Shown here: positions 1-5,253 of the stretch, piece after piece
Layout of the letters: each line of letters begins with the position of its first letter
Numbering within the stretch: position 1 is the stretch's first letter
Assembly: GCA_004357435.1 (NCBI GenBank)
Contig: SMVS01000153.1
Span: 1 to 6,170 of the forward strand
Origin: Nitrospina sp.
Lineage (GTDB): Bacteria; Nitrospinota; Nitrospinia; Nitrospinales; Nitrospinaceae
DNA length: 6,170 bases
Reading direction: 5' to 3'
Position numbers and translations under genes: made by a program
Notes under the pieces: model-generated
What the model was told of the DNA's origin: nothing
Database searches by the model: none
What the model saw: only the letters and a program-made list of their open reading frames with translations

Positions 1-1349
1 CCCGCATGGCCGAACCGATGTCCGACGAGGAAATGGCTGAGGCCATGGAAAAAATGGGACGCCTGCAGGATCAGATCGACGCCGCCGACGGCTGGGAACT
101 CGACCGCCAGATCGAAGTGGCCATGGATGCGCTGGTTCTGCCGCCCGACGACCAAAAGACAGCCAGCCTTTCCGGCGGTGAAGCCCGGCGTGTGGCTTTG
201 TGCCGGCTCCTGCTACAAAAACCGGACATCCTCCTGCTCGACGAACCGACCAATCACCTCGATGCCGAGACCGTGCAATGGCTGGAGGACACCCTGCGCG
301 ATTTCCCCGGCAACGTCATCGTCGCCACCCACGACCGTTACTTTCTCGACAACATCACCCAATGGATTCTTGAATTGGAAAACGGCAAAGGCCGCCCGTT
401 CGAAGGCAATTACTCCGCCTGGCTCGAGCAGAAAGCCGAACGCCTGGCGCTAAAAGAAAAGACCGAATCCAGCACCCGCAAACGCCTGGCCAAGGAACTG
501 GCATGGATCCGGTCCACCCCCAGCGCGCGCCGCACTAAAAACAAAAGCCGCATTCAGGAATACGAAAAATTAGCCGGACAAAAAACCGAAGTGCAGGAAA
601 ACTCGCTGGACATTCAAATCCAGCCTGGCCCACCGTTGGGCGAAAAAGTCATCGTGGCCAAAAACCTGTGCAAAGGATACGGCGACAATCGGTTGATCGA
701 GAATTTGGATTTTTCCTTTCCACGCGGCGCGATCGTCGGATTGATCGGTCCCAACGGCATCGGCAAAACCACGTTGTTCCGCATGATCGTCGGCGAAGAA
801 CAACCGGACTCCGGCTCGCTGGAGTTGGGATCGAGTGTGTCGCTCTCCTACGTCGACCAGCAACGCCACGATCTCGACGATAACAAAACCGTGTTTGAAG
901 AAATCACCGGCGGCGACGACCAGATCGAAATCGCCGGGCGTGCCCTGAACGCCCGCGCCTACGTTGGCCGGTTCAACTTCAAAGGCTCCGACCAGCAGAA
1001 AAAAGTCGGCGCTCTCTCCGGCGGGGAACGCAACCGCCTGCACCTCGCCAAACTGCTGAGACGTGGCGGCAATGTCCTGTTGCTCGATGAACCGACCAAC
1101 GACCTCGACGTCCTCACGCTCAGCAACCTGGAAAACGCCATCCTCAACTTCAGCGGATGCGTCCTGGTCATCAGCCATGACCGGTTTTTTCTGGACCGCA
1201 TCTGCACGCATTTACTGGTGTTTGAAGGCGCCAGCAAGGTGCGGTGGTTCGATGGCAACTTCGAGGCCTATCAGGAGGTGCGCAAAAAAGAGCTGGGCGG
1301 CCGCGAAGAAAACCGCCGTTCCAAATACAAAAAACTCACCATCCGTTGA
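1..1349 (+). CDS. ettA: EttA-type ABC-F translation factor (energy-dependent translational throttle), 5' end outside the window
   Basis: Soluble cytoplasmic ATPase of the ABC-F family. EttA is known to bind the ribosomal E site and gate elongation according to ATP/ADP level; it is not a transporter. The reading frame is open to the left edge, so the ATG at 6 is internal. About 447 codons are visible, whereas EttA is usually about 555 residues, so roughly 108 residues including the first Walker A lie outside. Counting from the Met at 6: first-domain signature SLSGGE (54-59), Walker B ILLLDEPTNHLD (75-86) and switch THDR (108-111). A charged interdomain linker with an ARRTKNKSRIQEYEKL stretch follows (174-189). 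The second domain has Walker A GPNGIGKTT (248-256), signature ALSGGE (336-341), Walker B LLLDEPTNDLD (358-368) and switch SHDR (390-393). The opening AEPMSDEEM and the linker favour EttA over Uup or other ABC-F members. It converges on the cytochrome gene with a 28-base gap; no clear hairpin terminator is visible there. Confidence 0.93.
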   Translation, partial: RMAEPMSDEEMAEAMEKMGRLQDQIDAADGWELDRQIEVAMDALVLPPDDQKTASLSGGEARRVALCRLLLQKPDILLLDEPTNHLDAETVQWLEDTLRDFPGNVIVATHDRYFLDNITQWILELENGKGRPFEGNYSAWLEQKAERLALKEKTESSTRKRLAKELAWIRSTPSARRTKNKSRIQEYEKLAGQKTEVQENSLDIQIQPGPPLGEKVIVAKNLCKGYGDNRLIENLDFSFPRGAIVGLIGPNGIGKTTLFRMIVGEEQPDSGSLELGSSVSLSYVDQQRHDLDDNKTVFEEITGGDDQIEIAGRALNARAYVGRFNFKGSDQQKKVGALSGGERNRLHLAKLLRRGGNVLLLDEPTNDLDVLTLSNLENAILNFSGCVLVISHDRFFLDRICTHLLVFEGASKVRWFDGNFEAYQEVRKKELGGREENRRSKYKKLTIR

Positions 1350-1377
1350 CGGGAAGGACCGCCGGCCAGCATTGAAT

Positions 1378-1998
1378 TTATTTTTCGGAAAATTGCCGGA
1401 GATACAAAATCAAGCGCCAGACTTGATTGTCGGACAGGAACTTGTAGGCGGGCATACCTGCGGCAGTTCCGTTTTTGATGACCCAGAACATTTGGCCGTC
1501 GGAAAGGGGGTGCATGGTTTGCGGGCAGGCAAAATTACGGGGCATAGCGGCCAGGCCCTGCGCCATCATACCCAGCCCATTGCCGTTGGCGCCATGGCAA
1601 ACTTTGCAGGCCGAGGGTTCGGCCGACCATTGATACAAATCCTCACCGCGCGTCAGGTTTTCGACGGTGAGCGGTAGTGGGTTTTTCAGGGTGAAAAATT
1701 CATCGGGAGCTTGCGGGGTGGTGCGTGTTTGCGGGCAAATACCACCCCCTCCCCGGCCCATGCCGTGATGCATTTGGTGCCGCTCATGGCGTCCGCCATG
1801 CGGCCGCCCCTGGTGCATGGCCAGCGTGACGCTGGACCTAAAAGGCTCGTCCTTTAAAAAGTGGCCTGAAAGGGTTGGGCGCATAACCGAGTCGGGACCC
1901 GCCGGTACGGCAAATTCCAAAGGCCCGATCCCTACCAGCATGAATCCCAGGAGGGCCACGATGGAAAATTTAAACCACGTCCTATCACATCGTTTCAA
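1378..1998 (-). CDS. Membrane-anchored monoheme cytochrome c with a His/Met-rich linker
   Basis: Predicted class I-like cytochrome c of 206 residues, probably an electron carrier on the periplasmic side of the membrane. A basic N-terminus is followed by a hydrophobic segment at about 11-32, read as a signal anchor because no convincing cleavage site follows. Residues 61-86 are rich in His, Met, Gly and Arg (six His and three Met), which suggests metal binding. The heme domain has CKVCH (131-135) and a likely Met axial ligand in GTAAGMP (Met182). Two extra cysteines (88, 158) are present. The C-terminal half resembles the cytochrome at 3246-3677 (PRNF, W-I-KNG, GMP, then an aromatic-rich helix). 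The start is TTG at 1998, preceded by GGGAG at 10 bases; no ATG lies upstream in a usable position, and the next Met (residue 20) would cut into the hydrophobic segment. The peroxidase gene ends 24 bases upstream, so co-transcription is likely. The electron partner is unknown. Confidence 0.85.
   Translation of the reverse strand: MKRCDRTWFKFSIVALLGFMLVGIGPLEFAVPAGPDSVMRPTLSGHFLKDEPFRSSVTLAMHQGRPHGGRHERHQMHHGMGRGGGGICPQTRTTPQAPDEFFTLKNPLPLTVENLTRGEDLYQWSAEPSACKVCHGANGNGLGMMAQGLAAMPRNFACPQTMHPLSDGQMFWVIKNGTAAGMPAYKFLSDNQVWRLILYLRQFSEK
1785..1855. repeat. Three consecutive inverted repeats in the linker-coding part of the anchored cytochrome gene
   Basis: CATGGCG-TC-CGCCATG (1785-1800), CCAGCGT-G-ACGCTGG (1821-1835) and AAAGG-CTCGT-CCTTT (1841-1855) lie within 71 bases. 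The first two have perfect seven-base arms and the third perfect five-base arms. They lie in DNA coding for the poorly conserved stretch between the membrane anchor and the heme domain (about residues 48-71). Confidence 0.55.
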
Positions 1999-2008
1999 AA
2001 GTTCAATT

Positions 2009-2013
2009 CTCCC
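2009..2013 (-). promoter_or_regulatory. Ribosome binding site supporting the TTG start of the anchored cytochrome c
   Basis: On the minus strand GGGAG lies 10 bases before TTG at 1998. The spacing is slightly long, but it is the only purine-rich motif that gives an N-terminus with basic residues followed by the complete hydrophobic segment. The site lies in the short gap after the peroxidase stop codon. Confidence 0.45.
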
Positions 2014-2022
2014 AGTGGACAG

Positions 2023-3033
2023 TTAGGGCAGTTGCGGTGAAGAAATAACGATGGGTGCACCATCCAGCGCTTTCAAAAACTCCACCACGTCCTGCACTTC
2101 GGAATCGGTCAACTCCAGAGGCGTGATGAACGGGCTCAGGTTTTCTTTGACGTCGCCGCCACGGTTGTAAAACCGCACCACCTCGGTCAAACTCGCCGCA
2201 CTGCCATCGTGCATGTACGGCGCACTGGCGGACACACTCCGCAAGCCCGGCGTTTTGAATCCGCCTTTATCAAAATCTTCTTTGGATATATTGAACCGCC
2301 CCAAGTCTTCCGTCAAAGGACCGTGTTGCTGGACGCCGATGTTGTGGAACCCGCTGTCGGTGAACACCGGACCGTTGTGGCATATCACACACTTGGCCTT
2401 GCCGAAGAACAGGTTCATGCCATTGACGGCGGAAGCCGACAGGACGGATTTGTCGCCGGTCATGTATTTATCATAAGGCGCGTTGTTGGAAACCACGGAT
2501 CGCTCAAAAGTGGCGATGGCTTTGCCGATATTTTTGGGTGTCATGCCCCCGAACACTTTCTGAAAGCGCTCCACATATTCCGGCACGGCACCGAGTTCTT
2601 TTACCAACTCATCCAAATTCTGGTTCATCTCGCCGGCGGCCTGGATCGGACCCAGGGCCTGCTCTTCTAAAGATTTGGCTCTCCCATCCCAGAACTGCAC
2701 CGCGAAATAACCGCTGTTGATGATGGTGGGAGAGTGCCGTCCCAGCTCCTGGCCTCCAAACCCGATGGCCCTCGGCAAACCGTCACTCCAGCCTTTATCC
2801 GGATGGTGACAGGTGGCGCAACTGACCGAGTTGTCACCCGAAAGCCGTGGATCGAAATACAACATTTTGCCCAGCTCTTCTTTTTTTTTGGACCAGGGGT
2901 TATCAACAGGATAGTGCATCGCGGGCACCGGTTCGTAAAATGAATCCGCGATTTCGTTTTCAACTGCGTTATTCTCTTCATTGGGAGAACACGCCGCCAA
3001 CATTGCGATCAGAATAAAAGTCAGCAACCTCAT
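2023..3033 (-). CDS. Di-heme cytochrome c peroxidase / MauG family lipoprotein
   Basis: Di-heme enzyme of the bacterial cytochrome c peroxidase/MauG family, 336 residues, the usual size. It starts with a short hydrophobic signal ending in the lipobox LAAC (Cys15), so it is probably lipid-anchored facing the periplasm. First heme: CATCH (72-76), followed by HPDKGW with Trp82 in the place of the inter-heme Trp of the family. Second heme: CVICH (215-219). Other family blocks are FWDGRA (114-119), EQALGPI (124-130), TFERS (175-179), KTPGLRSV (260-267) and PYMHDG (272-277), then EVVRFYNRGG (284-293). Classical peroxidases carry a distal His in an IGH motif 16 residues after the first heme His; here that position is Phe92. 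Tyr289 aligns roughly where classical enzymes have a Met ligand. Both features resemble MauG. Known activities in the family are H2O2 reduction or oxidative protein modification; the substrate here cannot be told. ATG at 3033 is preceded by AAGGGA at 8 bases. A nine-A run encodes Lys49-51. Confidence 0.93.
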   Translation of the reverse strand: MRLLTFILIAMLAACSPNEENNAVENEIADSFYEPVPAMHYPVDNPWSKKKEELGKMLYFDPRLSGDNSVSCATCHHPDKGWSDGLPRAIGFGGQELGRHSPTIINSGYFAVQFWDGRAKSLEEQALGPIQAAGEMNQNLDELVKELGAVPEYVERFQKVFGGMTPKNIGKAIATFERSVVSNNAPYDKYMTGDKSVLSASAVNGMNLFFGKAKCVICHNGPVFTDSGFHNIGVQQHGPLTEDLGRFNISKEDFDKGGFKTPGLRSVSASAPYMHDGSAASLTEVVRFYNRGGDVKENLSPFITPLELTDSEVQDVVEFLKALDGAPIVISSPQLP

Positions 3034-3245
3034 GATAGAATTCCCTTATATAATTTGGGGTTGACCCTGCCATGTTTTGGTCTCGACGTGGCACTTTCAT
3101 TGCTCAAACTGTACCACCAATCCCGCGAAATTTCAGCCCCACAGCAGAGCTCCCTGCAGGCAGAGTGCTGAAGTCTGGATTGATGCTCAACAGAATCATT
3201 GGGCGCCAGTCAAAGTTTAACCCCTTGGCCGCCCGCCGCGGCTGG
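3034..3245. other. Intergenic region between the small cytochrome c and peroxidase genes
   Basis: This 212-base gap is the largest inside the minus-strand block. It holds the hairpin described at 3218-3248, a weak separated inverted repeat (TTCAGC at 3132-3137 with GCTGAA at 3167-3172) and the peroxidase ribosome binding site at 3042-3047. AT-rich sequence at 3046-3056 is too close to the start codon to be an easy promoter for the peroxidase. No small gene or RNA was recognised. The size of the gap suggests that the peroxidase and anchored cytochrome may have their own promoter. Confidence 0.4.
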
Positions 3246-3248
3246 TTA
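3218..3248 (-). terminator. Possible hairpin terminator or processing site after the small cytochrome c
   Basis: Two nested inverted repeats begin at the cytochrome stop codon. The outer arms pair TAACC with GGTTA (3244-3248 and 3218-3222). The inner arms pair GCCGC with GCGGC (3238-3242 and 3228-3232) around a five-base loop. The structure is GC-rich, but no run of U follows, so intrinsic termination is doubtful; it could stabilise the 3' end or be chance. Confidence 0.3.
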
Positions 3249-3677
3249 TTCTGCCGGTCCAAAAGATCGGATGAACTGGATGACGTGCCAGCCTTCCTCT
3301 TCGGTGATCCCCTTGCCAACACGGATCGGCATGCCGGTACCGGCACTGCCGTTTTTAAGAATCCACATCAACTCGCCATCGGTGCGAATCTCCTGCCATT
3401 TTTCATCGGTAAAATTGCGCGGCGAATGACCAGGCACTTTCACACCTTCGCCGTTTTTGCTGTGACAGGTGACGCACAGGCCTTTGCCGAAATATATTTG
3501 CCGGCCCAATTCGATCCGCTCGGGGGTGGTGGTAAACGGACTTTCAATTTCCTGAACGTCCTCCAGCTGATCCATCGGCACTCGCGGTTCATAAATATTG
3601 GGATGGAAAGCCTGCGCCAACGGCAGAGAACCCGCAAACATCACGATTATGAAAACCGCTATCTTTTTTCTCTTCAT
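3246..3677 (-). CDS. Small periplasmic monoheme cytochrome c
   Basis: Predicted soluble periplasmic electron carrier of 143 residues. The basic start MKRKK and hydrophobic core (6-20) end in AQA before Phe24, a standard signal peptidase I site, leaving a mature protein of about 120 residues. The heme motif is CVTCH (68-72), followed by KNGEG; the likely axial Met is Met116 in GTGMP. The frame is open further upstream, with an ATG at 3737, but the ATG at 3677 is chosen because AGAAGG lies five bases before it and because it gives a textbook signal peptide; the 20-residue extension would spoil that. The C-terminal half is similar to the anchored cytochrome at 1378-1998. It lies 99 bases downstream of the DUF1566 gene and 212 bases upstream of the peroxidase gene, all in one direction. 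It is a plausible partner of the peroxidase, by analogy with small cytochromes that feed such enzymes; this is inference from context. Confidence 0.88.
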   Translation of the reverse strand: MKRKKIAVFIIVMFAGSLPLAQAFHPNIYEPRVPMDQLEDVQEIESPFTTTPERIELGRQIYFGKGLCVTCHSKNGEGVKVPGHSPRNFTDEKWQEIRTDGELMWILKNGSAGTGMPIRVGKGITEEEGWHVIQFIRSFGPAE

Positions 3678-3682
3678 GCTCA

Positions 3683-3688
3683 CCTTCT
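3683..3688 (-). promoter_or_regulatory. Ribosome binding site deciding the start of the small cytochrome c
   Basis: On the minus strand AGAAGG is followed by five bases and then ATG at 3677. The upstream in-frame ATG at 3737 lacks a comparable motif, so the shorter protein with a clean signal peptide is preferred. Confidence 0.7.
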
Positions 3689-3776
3689 GATAATTCTCCA
3701 AATAAGGGAGCCTTGCAAAAAAGAGAAATCGGGCCACCGCTGAATGGACGGAGTTTTCATGAACATCTCGGGAGGC

Positions 3777-4319
3777 TCAGGAAATGGGACTGCGGACCAG
3801 CCGGGTGAAGGCATCGGGTCCTTTTATTTTGTCCTGATAGGTTTGGCCGCCTTCATCCTTGAAGGAAACGACGATGGCTTTACCGCCTTTTTCGGCGCTG
3901 GTCCAGGTGCTCCAGCCGGCACCGCTTGGGAAAATCCGGTCGATGAAAATTTTATCGCCGTCCTTGTCCGTATTGCGTTTTCTGCGGTCATACAATTGAC
4001 TGGCTTCCTCGGGACTGGGCAGTCGCCAGTCGGTGTAGCCCGCAAATTTTTTGTTGTTCATTTTTTGCACAAACTCGCTGGCGGTGTACCAGTTCACCCA
4101 TCGCTTCTGCATCTGCCAGGTGTCCTGCTTCATCCACATCAACCGGGTTTTCATGTCCATCACCGTGCCGTCACCTAAATCCTGGAAGCGCTTGTCGGCG
4201 GACACCTGGACCGGTTTTCTTGGAACGGCATTTTCAGCCATGAGCAAGTTTATCTGGAACCCGGCGACCAAAAAGATTATCAGAATTATTTTCCAGTACA
4301 GGAAATTAAGGGACCGCAT
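3777..4319 (-). CDS. Exported DUF1566 (Lcl C-terminal-like) domain protein
   Basis: Protein of 180 residues with one DUF1566 domain. The family is common in bacteria with cell-envelope or surface proteins and has no settled biochemical role. A hydrophobic N-terminal segment (about 8-27) ending near LLMAEN serves as a signal peptide or anchor. The domain opens with RFQDLGDGTVMDMKTRLMWM (44-63), contains the hallmark GYTDWRLPSPEE (94-105), an Asp-rich TDKDGDKIF stretch (117-125) and a W-S-T-W-T-S core (136-141), and closes with FTRLVR (171-176). Tryptophan is frequent, as usual for the family. The start is the second of two adjacent ATG codons (4322 and 4319), with GGAGG six bases upstream of it; a GTG further up at 4397 would add 26 residues before the signal and has no such site. 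It is first in the minus-strand block and divergent from the methyltransferase gene. A functional link with the cytochromes is inferred only from position and export. Confidence 0.86.
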   Translation of the reverse strand: MRSLNFLYWKIILIIFLVAGFQINLLMAENAVPRKPVQVSADKRFQDLGDGTVMDMKTRLMWMKQDTWQMQKRWVNWYTASEFVQKMNNKKFAGYTDWRLPSPEEASQLYDRRKRNTDKDGDKIFIDRIFPSGAGWSTWTSAEKGGKAIVVSFKDEGGQTYQDKIKGPDAFTRLVRSPIS

Positions 4320-4325
4320 CATCCA

Positions 4326-4330
4326 CCTCC
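4326..4330 (-). promoter_or_regulatory. Strong ribosome binding site of the DUF1566 gene
   Basis: The minus strand reads GGAGG followed by TGG and two consecutive ATG codons. Spacing is three bases to the ATG at 4322 and six to the ATG at 4319, favouring the latter. The site argues against the longer frame that begins with GTG at 4397. Confidence 0.75.
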
Positions 4331-4415
4331 ACAATGCCTGCGAAATCCGCAAGGGATTTATAATTTGCATCAAGTTTACCTTATCCGGCAGAACCACGCA
4401 AACGGGTAAATCGGG

Positions 4416-4443
4416 TTGACAGTCCGGGCGGTTGGAGTAGAAT
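4416..4443 (+). promoter_or_regulatory. Sigma70-type promoter for the methyltransferase gene
   Basis: A perfect -35 box TTGACA (4416-4421) is separated by 16 bases from a -10 box TAGAAT (4438-4443), five of six matching the consensus. Transcription would start near 4450, giving a short leader of about 20 bases that contains the AAGGGGGA ribosome binding site before the ATG at 4471. No operator-like inverted repeat stands out, so expression may be largely constitutive. This is the clearest promoter in the window. Confidence 0.7.
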
Positions 4444-4470
4444 TGACCGCATCACCAAGGGGGAAACACT

Positions 4471-5181
4471 ATGAAACTTAAAGCTCAACAGGGTTCCGCG
4501 ATTTTAAAAATCCTGCTGACACTGGTCCTTGCCGGTTCACTGATCACCACTTTTGCATACGGAAAACCCCGCGATAAAGACCGCTGGGATTCCAAATACG
4601 ATCAAGAAACCTACATTTTCGGCCGGACGCCGGTGGCGTTTCTCAAAAACAACGTCCACCTCCTGCCCAAGGGAAAAGTTCTCGACCTGGCCATGGGCGA
4701 AGGCCGAAATGGCGTGTTTCTGGCCACTCAGGGATTTGAGGTCGTGGGCTGGGATATTTCGGAAGTCGGTCTCCAAAAGGCGCACCAGCTGGCCCAGGCG
4801 CATGGGGTCAAAATCGAAACCCGCGTGGTGGACCTCGAAACCGCTCAATTCGAAAAAAATGCCTACGATGTAATTCTCATCATGTACTACATGCAGAGGA
4901 ACCTGTTTCCCAAAATAATGGAAGCCTTGAAGCCGGGCGGCATGGCGATGATCGAAACCTACAACACCGATTACCTGAAATACGCCCGGTTCAATAAAAA
5001 ATACCTGCTGGAACCCAACGAACTGCTGGAGCATTTCAAGGATTTTAAAATCATCCGCTACCAGGCCTACGACGACGGCAAAGAAGCCTATTCAAGCATC
5101 ATCGTCCAAAACCAGTCCGCGACTGGCGGCACCGGCGAAGCGCCAGGGCTGAAGGGGTCACACTCCCATGGCGGTCAATAA
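4471..5181 (+). CDS. TehB-like class I SAM-dependent methyltransferase with an N-terminal signal peptide or anchor
   Basis: Protein of 236 residues. Residues 1-31 form a signal-like segment: basic start MKLK, hydrophobic core about 11-28, possible cleavage after AYG (29-31). The methyltransferase fold follows. An entry block at W39 with YIFGRTPVAFL (48-58) is typical of TehB-like enzymes. Motif I is VLDLAMGEGRNGVFLA (70-85), with Met75 where Cys is common. The acidic residue after strand 2 is Asp95 in VVGWD, an acidic DLE follows (121-123), and the post-motif LKPGG (153-157) leads into IETYN. The C-terminus ends in a Gly/His tail (GSHSHGGQ). The start is firm: AAGGGGGA lies just upstream, a good promoter lies before it, and no ATG, GTG or TTG lies in frame between residue 1 and Met75. 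TehB enzymes methylate tellurite, selenite or small thiol-like acceptors; the acceptor here is unknown. Export of a SAM-dependent enzyme is odd. The transporter gene begins 68 bases downstream, probably in the same transcript. Confidence 0.9.
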   Translation: MKLKAQQGSAILKILLTLVLAGSLITTFAYGKPRDKDRWDSKYDQETYIFGRTPVAFLKNNVHLLPKGKVLDLAMGEGRNGVFLATQGFEVVGWDISEVGLQKAHQLAQAHGVKIETRVVDLETAQFEKNAYDVILIMYYMQRNLFPKIMEALKPGGMAMIETYNTDYLKYARFNKKYLLEPNELLEHFKDFKIIRYQAYDDGKEAYSSIIVQNQSATGGTGEAPGLKGSHSHGGQ

Positions 5182-5253
5182 TCGCGGGCATGAAGCTAAA
5201 GATTAGCCATTCGCTTCCCCCGCCAAGGGGCTCTCAATAATGGTCAGGCATGA
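5175..5253 (+). repeat. Short imperfect direct repeat of a stop-then-start junction
   Basis: TCAATAAT, then a few unmatched bases, then GGCATGA occurs at 5175-5193 and again at 5234-5253. In the first copy TAA ends the methyltransferase and ATG opens a mini-frame. In the second copy TAA ends that mini-frame and ATG opens the transporter. The copies differ in the 4-5 central bases and lie 59 bases apart. Confidence 0.45.
5190..5240 (+). CDS. Possible 16-residue leader peptide upstream of the transporter
   Basis: An ATG nine bases after the methyltransferase stop opens the frame MKLKISHSLPPPRGSQ, which ends nine bases before the transporter ATG and in the same frame as it. Three consecutive prolines could slow a ribosome. 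There is no convincing ribosome binding site, and a frame of this length is easily produced by chance. A small hairpin (GCTAA-AGA-TTAGC, 5195-5207) lies within it. Confidence 0.18.
   Translation: MKLKISHSLPPPRGSQ

Noticed and set aside
570..1211. A 213-codon open frame on the minus strand inside the ABC-F gene
   Set aside because: It is antisense to well-conserved ABC motifs, its composition follows the plus-strand codons, and it shows no recognisable domain.
1350..1377. Bidirectional terminator in the convergent gap after the ABC-F gene
   Set aside because: The gap holds a short GC-rich stretch followed by T-rich sequence, but no stem of useful length could be drawn.
3046..3056. TATAAT-like sequence upstream of the peroxidase gene, including a perfect TATAAT on the plus strand at 3049-3054
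   Set aside because: On the minus strand it lies so close to the ATG that transcription would start after the ribosome binding site. On the plus strand there is no -35 box and no gene to serve.
3061..3085. TGGCAGGG on the minus strand as a possible sigma54 promoter element
   Set aside because: The required GC element (TTGC-like) at the proper spacing is absent.
3678..3737. Longer N-terminus for the small cytochrome c from the ATG at 3737
   Set aside because: No ribosome binding site is seen there, and the extension would precede an otherwise standard signal peptide.
3072..3743. A 223-codon open frame on the plus strand across the small cytochrome c gene
   Set aside because: The opposite strand has a signal peptide, heme motif and ribosome binding site; the plus frame has no recognisable features.
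5217..5230. CCCC/GGGG inverted repeat as a terminator between the methyltransferase and the transporter
   Set aside because: The stem is only four base pairs and no U tract follows.
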